From NCBI RefSeq assembly GCF_050749805.1, contig NZ_CP192738.1, positions 6,014,001 to 6,078,000 of the forward strand: DNA of 64,000 nucleotides, given 5' to 3'. Origin of the DNA: Hahella sp018986435. GTDB taxonomy: Bacteria; Pseudomonadota; Gammaproteobacteria; Pseudomonadales; Oleiphilaceae. The notes beneath the pieces were generated by a model, which made no database searches, was not told the origin of the DNA, and saw only the letters and a list, made by a program, of their open reading frames with translations. Made by a program: the position numbers and the translations under genes. This document shows positions 18,763-28,853 of the stretch, piece after piece (the stretch's first letter is position 1; every line of letters starts with the position of its first letter).

Positions 18763-20121
18763 TTGCTCACTCGCTGCCCACATTGCGCTGCAAGTTTCAG
18801 GGTTACTGATAAACAGCTGCAAGCCGCCCATGGCAAAGTAAGATGCGGCGCTTGTATGAAGGTATTCAACGCAGCGGAGCATTTAATGTCTGACAGCGCT
18901 CCAGCGCATGTGGACCCGACTCCCGTTAAAGCGCCGCCTCCCAGACCAGCCCGACAAGCGACAGCAGCAGCTCCCGCGCCTAAAGCAGCGGCGAAGCCCA
19001 AAGTTGAGCCCAGCGTAAAAGAAAGCGCAGTAAAAGCCTCTTCTTCAATTATCACTCCGCTCACAGCGATGGACCCAGACGACGATCTTGGCGATCTGAC
19101 TGACGCGTTAGTCGCCGCCGGGGACGACGATGATGAATTCCTATTTCAGGATAATCCGGAAGAGGACAAAGATGACGAAGGCTACTCCGGCGGCATGTTC
19201 GACCAGAGTGAGTTGAGCGACAGCTTCAGGGAGCTTGATCGAGGCGGCCCCAGCGCTAAACGCGAATTTGAAACGCCGGATGAGCCGGAAGAAGAGGAAG
19301 CCACTGACGAAAGCTGGGCCGAACAGATGCTGCGTGAGCTGGAGCGTCCCGGACAAGCTGCGCCCCCTCCTCCGCCCGTTCAGGAAACAAAGCAGGACGT
19401 TAAAAAAGCAGCGCCTAAAGAGGCGTTGAAAGTCGAGCCTCCGCCGCCGCCCAAACCAGAGCCCGTTCCGGCGCCTGCTGCGCCGGAACCAGAACCGGAA
19501 TACGAAAGCTATCCTGAGTTTGAAGCGCCCATGCACGCGGAGCCTCCCTCCCAGTTCCATGGGTTACGCGCAGAACCGATCAGTATCGATCACGCATATG
19601 AGCAGAAAGCGTCACCCGGAGTATTAAGTAAAATCATGTGGACCTTCGCCAACCTGCTGTTGGTGGTGTTCCTGGTTTCACAGTTGGCGTGGTTCCATTT
19701 CGATAAGCTGGCCCGCTACGACCAACTGCGCCCCTGGTACGCCAAGGCATGCGAAGTTATCGGCTGCACCCTGCCTTCTTTATATGACGTGGGCCAGATT
19801 CGTAGTCAGAACCTGGTGGTGCGCAGTCACCCATTGGTTAACAAGGCGCTGATCATTGACGCCATCATCACCAATCAAGCCAGCTTTGCGCAGCCCTTCC
19901 CAAATATTTCGCTGAACTTTTCAGACATTAATAACAACGTCATTGCGCATCGCATCTTTGCGCCGCTGGAGTACCTGTCCGGCGAAGCCAAGGACATGAC
20001 GCAAATGCCGCCGGGCGCGCCTGTGCATATCACCCTGGAAATCCTCGACCCAGGTAAACAGGCGGTCAATTACACACTCGACTTCATCTCTGCATTATCC
20101 GGCCCGGCGCCCACCCAATAG
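18763..20121 (+). CDS. Zinc-ribbon and DUF3426 domain membrane protein
   Basis: A 452-residue protein. The N-terminus has an MJ0042-type zinc ribbon with paired CPHC and CGAC motifs (residues 5-8 and 28-31). A long acidic, Pro/Glu/Ala-rich low-complexity region spans about 45-265, then a membrane segment near 288-310 (WTFANLLLVVFLVSQLAW) and a C-terminal DUF3426 domain (about 325-440). Such genes often sit between prmA and dusB in gammaproteobacteria; the function is unknown. The start is TTG, supported by AGGAGG six bases upstream. Confidence 0.85.
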   Translation: MLTRCPHCAASFRVTDKQLQAAHGKVRCGACMKVFNAAEHLMSDSAPAHVDPTPVKAPPPRPARQATAAAPAPKAAAKPKVEPSVKESAVKASSSIITPLTAMDPDDDLGDLTDALVAAGDDDDEFLFQDNPEEDKDDEGYSGGMFDQSELSDSFRELDRGGPSAKREFETPDEPEEEEATDESWAEQMLRELERPGQAAPPPPPVQETKQDVKKAAPKEALKVEPPPPPKPEPVPAPAAPEPEPEYESYPEFEAPMHAEPPSQFHGLRAEPISIDHAYEQKASPGVLSKIMWTFANLLLVVFLVSQLAWFHFDKLARYDQLRPWYAKACEVIGCTLPSLYDVGQIRSQNLVVRSHPLVNKALIIDAIITNQASFAQPFPNISLNFSDINNNVIAHRIFAPLEYLSGEAKDMTQMPPGAPVHITLEILDPGKQAVNYTLDFISALSGPAPTQ

Positions 20122-20397
20122 AAAAGCGCCGGAAGCTACACGCCACTGTGACAAAGCTGATGTAAACAAGCGCGATTTGGACTTGACTCAGTGGCCAAGT
20201 TCTAGAAATAGGCCATTTAACCTATACGCCTCGTCGTTATGATTAACGAATGATCAACATATTGAGATTTGGGATAAAAAATACTCTATTTTTAAAATTT
20301 CAAGTCTTTCCCGTCATTAATCATCTGAGTATCATAGGCACCCCTATCCAGGGCGAACACTTTTTAGTCATTTCTTATGACCAGAGCGGAAGCGGCC

Positions 20398-21387
20398 GTG
20401 AAAATTGGACCCTATGAGTTGCGTAACAATTTGATACTGGCCCCGATGGCTGGAGTGACCGACCGCCCCTTCAGGCTGCTGTGCCGTAGTCTGGGCGCAG
20501 GCCTCGCAGTATCGGAAATGATGGCTGCGAATCCGGATCTGCGAGATACCCGAAAATCCAGATTACGTATGGATCACGACGGCGAAGGCGAGCCCATTGC
20601 AGTGCAAATCGCTGGCGCTGAGCCAGAGATGTTGGCCGAAGCGGCGAGATACAACGTCGAACATGGCGCGCAAATCATCGATATCAACATGGGTTGTCCC
20701 GCTAAAAAGGTCTGTAACAAAGCGGCGGGCTCCGCTTTGTTAAGAGATGAAGCCCTGGTGAAAGATATATTGACGGCTGTGGTAAGCGCTGTCTCTGTGC
20801 CGGTGACATTGAAAATACGCACCGGATGGAGCCGGCAGAGCCGGAACGGGGTGACTGTCGCCCGCATTGCGGAAGATTGCGGCATACAATCGCTCGCTGT
20901 GCACGGCAGAACCCGCGAGTGCAAATACGAGGGAACGGCGGAGTACGACACTATAGCTGAAATCAAACAAAGCGTTTCCATTCCGGTGGTTGCCAACGGC
21001 GATATTACCTGTGTTGAGCAAGCCAGGCATGTGCTGGATTACACCGGCGTCGACGCTTTGATGATCGGCAGAGGAGCCCAGGGGCGTCCCTGGATTTTCC
21101 GTGAAATCGAACACTTTATCGCTACCGGAGAGCGCTTACCGGAACCGCCAATGGATGAGATTAAGCAGATACTCATCGGTCATATTAAAGCGTTACACGA
21201 GTTTTATGGTGACTACCAAGGCGTCCGCATCGCACGCAAGCATGCGGGCTGGTATCTGCAAACCGCAAATATTGGGGCCATTTTCAAGTCACAATTTAAT
21301 CGTTTAAACGATGCTCAAGCGCAGCTGGATGAACTCCATCACTTTTTTGAGCATCTGAGTATTGAAGGAGAGGAAAAAGCCGCATGA
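20398..21387 (+). CDS. dusB: tRNA-dihydrouridine synthase B
   Basis: A 329-residue FMN enzyme that reduces specific uridines in the tRNA D-loop (U17 in E. coli). LAPMAGVTDRPFR at about 17-29 is the FMN-binding start, and NMGCPAKKVCNKAAGSALL near 100 carries the catalytic Cys. KIRTGWS and MIGRGAQGRPWIF are the other conserved elements. The GTG at 20398 gives an N-terminus (KIGPYELRN) matching the family; an in-frame ATG at 20377 lacks a ribosome site and is the alternative. It overlaps fis by four bases, the conserved dusB-fis operon. About 250 AT-rich bases upstream likely hold the promoter. Confidence 0.95.
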   Translation: MKIGPYELRNNLILAPMAGVTDRPFRLLCRSLGAGLAVSEMMAANPDLRDTRKSRLRMDHDGEGEPIAVQIAGAEPEMLAEAARYNVEHGAQIIDINMGCPAKKVCNKAAGSALLRDEALVKDILTAVVSAVSVPVTLKIRTGWSRQSRNGVTVARIAEDCGIQSLAVHGRTRECKYEGTAEYDTIAEIKQSVSIPVVANGDITCVEQARHVLDYTGVDALMIGRGAQGRPWIFREIEHFIATGERLPEPPMDEIKQILIGHIKALHEFYGDYQGVRIARKHAGWYLQTANIGAIFKSQFNRLNDAQAQLDELHHFFEHLSIEGEEKAA

Positions 21388-21692
21388 CTACAGAATCTAT
21401 CGTTACAACAGAAACCGGTTCTGGAGCTAATAATTTACTGACCGTGGAGCAGTCGGCCACTCAAACCATGACTTTGCGCGATAGCGTTGATCAAGCGCTG
21501 GCGAACTACTTCGCGCAACTGGACGGAGCTCCCGTCAAAGACGTCTATCAAATGGTGCTTTCCGAAGTTGAAGCTCCCCTGCTTGAGCAGGTGCTGAAAT
21601 ACACCCGCAACAACCAAACCAAGGCTTCTGTCCTGCTGGGCTTGAACCGCGGCACGCTGCGCAAGAAGCTGAAGCAGTACGATCTGCTGTAA
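21384..21692 (+). CDS. fis: DNA-binding protein Fis
   Basis: A 102-residue nucleoid-associated regulator that bends DNA and controls rRNA and many growth-linked promoters. The C-terminal helix-turn-helix, QTKASVLLGLNRGTLRKKLK, is nearly the textbook Fis sequence. The N-terminal 25 residues are longer and more variable than in E. coli (98 residues). Its ATG overlaps the dusB stop (ATGA), so it is translationally coupled to dusB. A strong terminator follows. Confidence 0.97.
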   Translation: MTTESIVTTETGSGANNLLTVEQSATQTMTLRDSVDQALANYFAQLDGAPVKDVYQMVLSEVEAPLLEQVLKYTRNNQTKASVLLGLNRGTLRKKLKQYDLL

Positions 21693-21713
21693 TCGCTGAA
21701 TCACACATCTTTT

Positions 21714-21780
21714 AAAAGAGGGCTCGCCGACATTTCTCATCCAACTCTGAAATGTCCGGTACAAGAGCCCTCTTTTGTTT
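21714..21780 (+). terminator. Intrinsic terminator after fis
   Basis: A long perfect stem, AAAAGAGGGCTC/GAGCCCTCTTTT, encloses a second inner stem GACATTT/AAATGTC and ends in a T-rich tract. It separates the dusB-fis operon from purH. Confidence 0.85.
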
Positions 21781-21876
21781 TTTGCGCAACAGGCTAAGCT
21801 TTTTTACGCTAGGGTCTGTTGGCGTTTCGGTAACTGACCCTGATAATTCTGCACTAAGGCAAGAGATCAACTTATC

Positions 21877-23454
21877 ATGTCCAGCCCAGATAATGTGAAG
21901 ATCAAACGAGCGCTCATCAGCGTTTCCGATAAATCCGGCATCGTCGAATTCGCCAAATCCCTGGCTGATCTCGGCGTGGAAATCCTGTCCACCGGCGGTA
22001 CGTATAAATTATTGCAGCAGGAATCCGTCCCGGTGCGTGAAGTCTCTGACTACACCGGCTTCCCGGAAATGATGGACGGGCGGGTGAAAACGCTGCACCC
22101 CAAAGTACATGGCGGCATTCTGGGCCGTCGCGGTCAGGACGACGCCGTCATGGCGGAGCACGACATCGCGCAAATCGATCTGGTGGTCGTCAATCTCTAT
22201 CCTTTTGAAGCCACCATCGCCCGCCCCAATTGCTCACTGGTGGATGCGATTGAAAATATCGACATCGGCGGTCCGACAATGGTGCGTTCTGCGGCGAAAA
22301 ACCATAAAGATGTAGCGATTGTGGTTAATCCTTCCGATTACGACGGCATTGTCGCCGAGTTGCAGGCAAATGGCGGCGCGCTGGCTTTCTCTCGTCGTTT
22401 TGATCTCGCCGTCAAAGCGTTTGAACACACTTCCGCCTACGATGGCGCCATCGCCAATTATCTCGGCCTGAAGGTTCAGACTGAAGAAAGCGCTTATCCG
22501 CGCACGCTTAACCAGCAGTTCATTAAAAAGCAGGATCTCCGTTACGGTGAGAACCCTCACCAAAGCGCCGCCTTTTATGTTGAAGCAAACGCCCGAGAGG
22601 CCTCTGTCTCCACCGCCACGCAATTGCAGGGCAAGGAACTGTCCTATAACAATATCGCCGATACAGACGCGGCGCTGGAGTGCGTGAAGCCATTCGCCGA
22701 CGCCGCCTGCGTTATCGTCAAACACGCCAATCCATGCGGCGTCGCCATTGGCGTAGACATCAAACAAGCCTACGAACTGGCCTATGCGACGGACCCCACC
22801 TCTGCTTTCGGCGGCATCATCGCCTTTAATCGCGAGCTGGACGCCGACACGGCGCAGGCGATTATTTCCCGTCAGTTCGTGGAAGTGATCATCGCGCCTA
22901 AAGTCAGCGAAGGCGCACGCGCCGCGCTGTCCGCCAAGACCAATGTCCGCGTGCTGGAATGCGGAGAATTCCAGGGCGAACGCCTCAGCGCGTTCGACTT
23001 CAAGCGCGTCACTGGCGGCTTGCTGGTGCAGGACCGCGATCTGGGCATGGTGAATATGGATGCGCTGAAAATGGTGACGGATCGCGCGCCGACGGAACAG
23101 GAGCTGAACGACCTGTTGTTCGCCTGGGAAGTCGCCAAGTTCGTGAAGTCCAACGCAATTGTTTACGCCAAGAGCGGACGCACTATCGGCATCGGCGCCG
23201 GCCAGATGAGCCGTGTCTACAGCGCCAAGATCGCCGGCATCAAAGCAGCGGATGAGAACCTGGAAGTCAAAGGTTCGGTCATGGCTTCAGACGCTTTCTT
23301 CCCTTTCAGGGATAGTGTTGACGCAGCGGCGGCGGCCGGCATTACGGCGATCATCCAGCCCGGCGGCTCAATGCGTGACCAGGAAGTGATCGACGCGGCC
23401 AATGAACACGGCATCGCCATGGTGTTCACCGGCATGCGCCATTTCCGACACTAA
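21877..23454 (+). CDS. purH: Bifunctional AICAR transformylase / IMP cyclohydrolase
   Basis: A 525-residue enzyme for the last two steps of IMP synthesis. The N-terminal IMP cyclohydrolase (MGS-like) domain starts RALISVSDKSGIVEFAK and contains MDGRVKTLHPKVHGGIL near 67. The transformylase domain begins near 200 with RYGENPHQSAAFY, and the KHANPCGVA segment near 283 contains the catalytic Lys-His. The C-terminal GMRHFRH is diagnostic. Length matches the family (529 in E. coli). Followed by purD, as in many relatives. No PurR operator was recognised in the upstream 95 bases. Confidence 0.98.
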   Translation: MSSPDNVKIKRALISVSDKSGIVEFAKSLADLGVEILSTGGTYKLLQQESVPVREVSDYTGFPEMMDGRVKTLHPKVHGGILGRRGQDDAVMAEHDIAQIDLVVVNLYPFEATIARPNCSLVDAIENIDIGGPTMVRSAAKNHKDVAIVVNPSDYDGIVAELQANGGALAFSRRFDLAVKAFEHTSAYDGAIANYLGLKVQTEESAYPRTLNQQFIKKQDLRYGENPHQSAAFYVEANAREASVSTATQLQGKELSYNNIADTDAALECVKPFADAACVIVKHANPCGVAIGVDIKQAYELAYATDPTSAFGGIIAFNRELDADTAQAIISRQFVEVIIAPKVSEGARAALSAKTNVRVLECGEFQGERLSAFDFKRVTGGLLVQDRDLGMVNMDALKMVTDRAPTEQELNDLLFAWEVAKFVKSNAIVYAKSGRTIGIGAGQMSRVYSAKIAGIKAADENLEVKGSVMASDAFFPFRDSVDAAAAAGITAIIQPGGSMRDQEVIDAANEHGIAMVFTGMRHFRH

Positions 23455-23545
23455 TTCCGCACCAGCGGCTACCAGCGTCCGAGTAGCCGCCAAACCCCAA
23501 TTACCGCGGAGCGTCAGGCTCCGCTCGCAAATGTGGAGCAAACAG

Positions 23546-24844
23546 ATGAATGTTTTGGTCATCGGCAGCGGCGGCCGGGAACACGCCCTGGCCTGGAAAG
23601 CGGCGCAGGCGGATTATGTAAACACCGTATTTGTCGCGCCCGGCAACGCCGGTACAGCTCTGGAGCCCAAACTGGAAAACGTGGCGATTGATGTGCTCGA
23701 CTTCGATGCGCTGATCGCCTTCGCGAAAGACAACCAGGTAGAGCTCACTATCGTCGGCCCGGAAGCCCCATTGGTGGCGGGCGTTGTAAACCGCTTCCAG
23801 GCGAAAGGTTTGCGAATCTTCGGCCCCTCTCAGGGCGCCGCGCAACTGGAAGGCTCGAAGGCTTTCACGAAAGATTTTCTGGCTCGCCACAACATTCCTA
23901 CCGCCGCCTATCAGAGCTTCACTGAGATTGAGCCAGCCCTCGCCTACCTGCGCGAACAAGGCGCTCCGATTGTAGTGAAAGCAGACGGACTTGCCGCAGG
24001 CAAAGGCGTTATCGTTGCGATGACGCTGGAAGAAGCGGAAGACGCCGTGCGTGATATGCTTGCTGACGCCAAGTTCGGCGACGCGGGGCACCGCGTGGTG
24101 ATTGAAGAGTTTCTGGAAGGCGAAGAAGCCAGCTTCATCGTGCTGGTGGACGGCAAGAACGTGTTGCCCATGGCCACCAGCCAGGATCACAAACGCGTAG
24201 GCGATGGCGACACCGGTCCCAACACTGGCGGCATGGGCGCTTACTCCCCTGCCCCGGTTGTTACCGATAGCGTCCATGAGCGCATCATGCGCGAAGTGAT
24301 TTATCCCACCGTGCAAGGCATGGCGCAGGAAGGCAACGACTATGTGGGCTTCCTGTACGCTGGCTTGATGATCAGCGCTGACGGCGCACCGAAGGTCATT
24401 GAGTACAACTGCCGTTTCGGCGACCCGGAAACCCAACCCATCATGATGCGCATGCAGTCGGATCTGGTTGAGCTATGCATCGCCGCCACACAAGGCGAGC
24501 TGGACAGCAAAACATCGGACTGGGACGCGCGCGCCGCCGTGGGCGTAGTATTAGCCGCCGGCGGATATCCGGACAGCTATGCTAAAGGCGCCGTTATTTC
24601 CGGGCTGGAAAACGCAGACCGGGCTGACGCCAAGGTGTTCCACGCCGGCACGACCATGCAAGACGGCCATGTGGTCACTCAGGGCGGACGCGTTCTGTGC
24701 GCTACCGCGTTGGGCGCGGACGTCACCGAAGCGCAACAAAAAGCCTATGAGCAGGTCGCCCGCATCGACTGGCAGGATATGTACTACCGCAAAGATATCG
24801 CGTACCGCGCTATCGCCCGGGAACAGGCGAGTAAAAACGCCTGA
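23546..24844 (+). CDS. purD: Phosphoribosylamine-glycine ligase
   Basis: A 432-residue ATP-grasp ligase for the second step of purine synthesis, joining glycine to phosphoribosylamine. VLVIGSGGREHALAWK at residues 3-18 is the family start. Further markers are VGPEAPLVAGVVNRF near 71, KADGLAAGKGV near 145, the DHKRVGDGDTGPNTGGMGAYSP block near 212, and NCRFGDPETQP near 290. A longer frame opens upstream, but GGAG ahead of the ATG at 23546 and the family N-terminus settle the start. Ninety bases after purH, likely the same transcript. Confidence 0.98.
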   Translation: MNVLVIGSGGREHALAWKAAQADYVNTVFVAPGNAGTALEPKLENVAIDVLDFDALIAFAKDNQVELTIVGPEAPLVAGVVNRFQAKGLRIFGPSQGAAQLEGSKAFTKDFLARHNIPTAAYQSFTEIEPALAYLREQGAPIVVKADGLAAGKGVIVAMTLEEAEDAVRDMLADAKFGDAGHRVVIEEFLEGEEASFIVLVDGKNVLPMATSQDHKRVGDGDTGPNTGGMGAYSPAPVVTDSVHERIMREVIYPTVQGMAQEGNDYVGFLYAGLMISADGAPKVIEYNCRFGDPETQPIMMRMQSDLVELCIAATQGELDSKTSDWDARAAVGVVLAAGGYPDSYAKGAVISGLENADRADAKVFHAGTTMQDGHVVTQGGRVLCATALGADVTEAQQKAYEQVARIDWQDMYYRKDIAYRAIAREQASKNA

Positions 24845-24854
24845 TTCTGCTTTT

Positions 24855-24880
24855 TTCGGCGGCGGTAATTCGCCGCCGAA
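24855..24880. terminator. GC-rich hairpin after purD
   Basis: A perfect 10-bp stem, TTCGGCGGCG/CGCCGCCGAA, with a 6-base loop lies 10 bases after the purD stop. The T-run is before the stem rather than after it, so termination strength is uncertain. Confidence 0.5.
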
Positions 24881-25061
24881 TCCCACCTTTTATAAATCCG
24901 TCGCGATTTCCGACACTTAACGCCTCCTCCCCCCTGCGTTCGCATATCCACGCGGCCGCCTGCTCATTTTTCGCGCCCGTGAGCCTTGGATATATTGAGT
25001 AAGCTGACCTATTCTTTTGAGACCGACTGAGAGATTTCAGGGCTTATAAGGACTAAGATGG

Positions 25062-28000
25062 ATGCCGAAGAATACAAGGAACAGCGGACGTCTGCGCCAG
25101 CCGCAGGCCCACGCCGGGCCCAGGTCTGACAAAGTCCTTCCCAGCGGACGGCGCGCTGTAAAAGGTCCTTTTCTCGCCGTTCCTCATGAAGCCCGTTTTC
25201 AATATATCCTCGACGATATTCCCGAATTGATCTGCCGCTGGAAGCCGGATGGCGCCATCACTTATGTGAACTCGCAATACTGCAGTTACTTTGGATCTTC
25301 CAGAAACGCATTGATTGGAAAATCGATCTTCACCCTGTCGCCGGCTGCAGAACGCAATGTGATTCATGAACAAATGCGCCGGATAACGCAATCCTCCCCC
25401 GTCAGTCAGCAAGAACGCAAAGTGATCGACGGAAATGGAGCCCAGCGCTGGTTGCTATGGACGGATCGCGGAATATTTGACTCACAAGGACGGCTGCTGG
25501 AGTTCCAATCCATCGGTCGCGATATCACGGACAGCCGGGAAACCAATGAACAAATCGGCTCCATGGCCAGTCTGGCGACCTTGAGCCCTCACCCCATCAT
25601 GCGCGCGACCCGCGACGGAGCCATTATCTACGTCAATTACGCAGCGGCGGAATTTCTCAAGTTATGGGGAACCGCTATTGGCGACCACATTCCTTCAACC
25701 TGGGCTGCCACACTGAAAAAAGTGATGGACTCAGGAAAGACAGCGATGCTGGAGTTAGAGCGCAACGGCCGGCATTTTCTACTGACTCTCTCCTGTGACC
25801 GCTCAGCGTCTTCTCAAGAAAAAGTCGCCAACCTCTATGTCACCGACATCAGTAAGCAGAAGCAAAATGAGGATGCATTGCGTCGCAGCGAAAACCGCCT
25901 CGGCGCCCTCGTGTCAGCCGAAGCGGACAGTATTCTGGTGATCGACGATGCAGGCGTCATCCGCTTCGCCAACCCGGCGGCGGAGCGTATTTTCGGTAAG
26001 CCCAAAGAGATGCTGATCGGCCAGTCATTCGGCGCTCCCTGCCTAATTGGCGACTATGCGGAAGTGGAGTTTCCCAGAGGCGGCAAGCGCATCGCGGAAA
26101 TGCGCGCGCAACCGGTGCCCTGGAACGACATCCAGGCCCATCTGATCACGTTGCACGACGTGACGGACCACCGCAAGCGCGAACATTTGCTGCAGCGACG
26201 CAACCGCACGTTGGCGGTGCTCACCGCCTGCGACCATCACTTGGTGAGAGAGAGCGATGAGCGACGTTTAATTGATTCTTTCTGTCGTCAGCTGGTTGGC
26301 GTCGGCCGCCACCAAACCGCCTGGTTCGGGTGGGTGGACGACGGTCGTCTGGATACCTCCAGCAAAGTCATTCTGGCTGGAGACGAGACGCCGTTCACGC
26401 TAATGAAAGAGCGCCATCGTCTGGCCCTGGATGAGAATGATCCAGTGATCCGGGCGCTTCGCGAAGACTGCTCCGTAACGCAACACGATCTGTCAGAGCT
26501 CTACGGGCTTCCGCCAAACTCGAACAGCCAGCCTTTGAGTCAGTGTATGATCGCCTTACCCGTGGGCAAGTCCCCCGAGACGCTGGGGATCATGGTCATT
26601 TATTCGGAGTACGCGGAGGCTTTCGACCACGAAGAGATAGAGTTGCTTGAGCAGCTCGCGGATGACCTTTACTACGGCGTAGTCTCCCTGCGCACCCGGC
26701 ATGCCCGGGAAAAAGCGGAGGAATCGCTGCGCTTGCGCGATCGCGCCGTGGAGTCGACCCCCAATGGCATACTGATTCTCAATGCGCGCCGCCCCGACTT
26801 GCCGCTGGTCTACGTCAACCCCGCCTTCGAACGCATTACGGGGTATAGCAGCGGTGAGGTGGTAGGAAAAGGACCGTTTTTTCTGCAAAGCGACATTGAT
26901 GAAGACCGCCGCAGAGAGTCCCTGCACTTTTTGATTCGCAATCGGGAGGAAGGCTGCGTTCTATTGCGCAACCAGCGTAAGGACGGATCGCAGTTCTGGA
27001 ATGAGCTGCACATCGCTCCGGTTTACGATGACCGTCGCATGCTCACCCATTTTGTCGCCGTGATCAACGATGTCACTGAGAGCCGACATTATCAGGAACA
27101 ATTGGAATACCAAGCCTCCCACGACGATCTGACCGGCCTGCCCAATCGCAACATGATGCGCGACCGTCTGGGTCAAGAGCTGTGGCGCGCCGCCCGCAAC
27201 AAACACAAAGTGGCGATCGTGTTTCTGGATATTGATCAGTTCAAGTTGATCAATGACAGCCTCGGCCATAACGCCGGCGACGCCATGTTGAAGGTGATCG
27301 CCAAACGGCTCACTGGCATGGCCCGCGCCAGCGACACTGTCGTGCGCTACGGCGGCGACGAGTTCGTCATCATTCTTCCGGATATCTCACCGCCGGAGAA
27401 AGTCGCCAGTTTCATTTCCCGCCTGATGGACGTGATCGCGCAGCCCATCCAACTGGATCATCGCGACATTCGGGTTTCCGCCAGCATCGGCGTCAGCATC
27501 TACCCTCAGGATGGCGACCACCCCGAAGTCCTGATTAAAAATGCGGATATCGCCATGTATCTGGCCAAAGAAGAGGGTCGCAACCGCTTCCACTTCTTTA
27601 CCGAAGACCTCAACAAAACCGCGATGGAGCGTCTGGATCTGGAAGTGCGGCTGCGCGCCGCCCTGGAAAAACAGCAGTTTCATCTGGAGTACCAACCGCA
27701 AGTGGATCTGCGCAGCGGCGTCATCACTGGCGTCGAAGCGCTGTTGCGCTGGCATGAACCGGAGCTGGGCGACATTCCTCCCGGTAAATTCATTCCCATT
27801 GCGGAGGAAACAGGGCTTATCGGCGCCATTGGCGAGTGGGTCCTGCACGCTGCCTGCGTCCAGGCGAAAGCCTGGACTGATCTGGTCCCGCATCCGTTGA
27901 CCATGTCCATCAACCTGTCAGCGAAACAACTGACCATGGCGCGTTTTGACAGCGCCTTGCACAGCATTCTCACCGACACCGGCGTGGACTGCCGCCATAT

Positions 28001-28853
28001 CGAAATCGAGTTGACGGAAAGCGCCATCATGCGCAACGTGGACGAAATGCGCGAGCGTCTGAACCTTTTGAAGGAACAGAGACTCAAACTGGCGGTGGAC
28101 GACTTCGGCGTGGGTTATTCCAGCTTCAGCCATCTGCGCAGTTTCTCCTTTGACCGGCTCAAGCTTGATATCACGTTCGTGCGCGACATCACTACCGATC
28201 CCAATACCGCTTCCATCGCCCGCACAGTCATGTCCATGGCCAGAAGCATGCATATGCAAGTGGTGGCGGAAGGCATCGAAACGGAAGCTCAGTTGCGCTA
28301 TCTGCAACGACTGGGGTGTGACGTCGGCCAAGGCTTTTTCCTGGGACGACCGGCGTGTGCGCAGAACATCGAAGCGCTGCTCGCCAGCCCCCGTATTCGC
28401 TCCGTGCGTCCTCCCCCCTCCACCGCCGCCCGCAACCTGCTGGTGCTGGATGACGAAATGAACGTGGGCAGCGCCATCAAACGACTGTTGCGCCATCAGT
28501 TCAACGTGTTCCACGCCACCACATCGCGGCAGGCGTTCGACATCATGGCGCGCACGCCGATTCAGGTGGTTATCTCTGATCAGCGCATGCCGGACATGTC
28601 GGGGACGGAGTTTTTGAATCGGGTGAAAGAGCTGCACCCTAACGCAATCCGCCTGATCCTCACCGGTTATGTGGATATGGAGACCATCACAGAAGCCGTG
28701 AACAAAGGCTGGATATTCAAGTTCCTGACCAAGCCCTGGCAGGATGACAAGCTGCTGCAGGTCGTGACGGAGGCCTTCGAGCAGTATGAGAAAGAGCACC
28801 AGACGCGACTGCTGGACACAACGAGCGGAGTCAGCGATGCAGCCCGGGCCTGA
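25062..28853 (+). CDS. Multi-PAS/GAF GGDEF-EAL protein with C-terminal receiver domain
   Basis: A 1263-residue cytoplasmic sensor-effector with no evident membrane segment. Domains in order: three PAS-like domains (about 45-165, 170-270, 280-370), a GAF-like region (about 385-555), a fourth PAS (about 560-680), GGDEF (about 690-850), EAL (about 870-1110) and a C-terminal REC (about 1125-1245). GGDEF near 763 is intact, with an RASD inhibitory site five residues upstream. EAL reads EALLRW near 891 with DDFGVGYSSF, also intact. The REC is of the RpfG type (SDQRMPDMSG, then LTGYVD and KPW). It could both make and degrade c-di-GMP under several inputs. A REC after EAL is less common than one in front. 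Its 3' end overlaps a KaiB-fold gene by 17 bases. Confidence 0.92.
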   Translation: MPKNTRNSGRLRQPQAHAGPRSDKVLPSGRRAVKGPFLAVPHEARFQYILDDIPELICRWKPDGAITYVNSQYCSYFGSSRNALIGKSIFTLSPAAERNVIHEQMRRITQSSPVSQQERKVIDGNGAQRWLLWTDRGIFDSQGRLLEFQSIGRDITDSRETNEQIGSMASLATLSPHPIMRATRDGAIIYVNYAAAEFLKLWGTAIGDHIPSTWAATLKKVMDSGKTAMLELERNGRHFLLTLSCDRSASSQEKVANLYVTDISKQKQNEDALRRSENRLGALVSAEADSILVIDDAGVIRFANPAAERIFGKPKEMLIGQSFGAPCLIGDYAEVEFPRGGKRIAEMRAQPVPWNDIQAHLITLHDVTDHRKREHLLQRRNRTLAVLTACDHHLVRESDERRLIDSFCRQLVGVGRHQTAWFGWVDDGRLDTSSKVILAGDETPFTLMKERHRLALDENDPVIRALREDCSVTQHDLSELYGLPPNSNSQPLSQCMIALPVGKSPETLGIMVIYSEYAEAFDHEEIELLEQLADDLYYGVVSLRTRHAREKAEESLRLRDRAVESTPNGILILNARRPDLPLVYVNPAFERITGYSSGEVVGKGPFFLQSDIDEDRRRESLHFLIRNREEGCVLLRNQRKDGSQFWNELHIAPVYDDRRMLTHFVAVINDVTESRHYQEQLEYQASHDDLTGLPNRNMMRDRLGQELWRAARNKHKVAIVFLDIDQFKLINDSLGHNAGDAMLKVIAKRLTGMARASDTVVRYGGDEFVIILPDISPPEKVASFISRLMDVIAQPIQLDHRDIRVSASIGVSIYPQDGDHPEVLIKNADIAMYLAKEEGRNRFHFFTEDLNKTAMERLDLEVRLRAALEKQQFHLEYQPQVDLRSGVITGVEALLRWHEPELGDIPPGKFIPIAEETGLIGAIGEWVLHAACVQAKAWTDLVPHPLTMSINLSAKQLTMARFDSALHSILTDTGVDCRHIEIELTESAIMRNVDEMRERLNLLKEQRLKLAVDDFGVGYSSFSHLRSFSFDRLKLDITFVRDITTDPNTASIARTVMSMARSMHMQVVAEGIETEAQLRYLQRLGCDVGQGFFLGRPACAQNIEALLASPRIRSVRPPPSTAARNLLVLDDEMNVGSAIKRLLRHQFNVFHATTSRQAFDIMARTPIQVVISDQRMPDMSGTEFLNRVKELHPNAIRLILTGYVDMETITEAVNKGWIFKFLTKPWQDDKLLQVVTEAFEQYEKEHQTRLLDTTSGVSDAARA

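Noticed and set aside
21790..21876. PurR operator ahead of purH
   Set aside because: No 16-base palindrome near the ACGCAAACGTTTGCGT consensus is present.
23402..23545. Longer N-terminus for purD overlapping purH
   Set aside because: The family N-terminus begins exactly at 23546, with a ribosome site; the upstream part is purH read in another frame.
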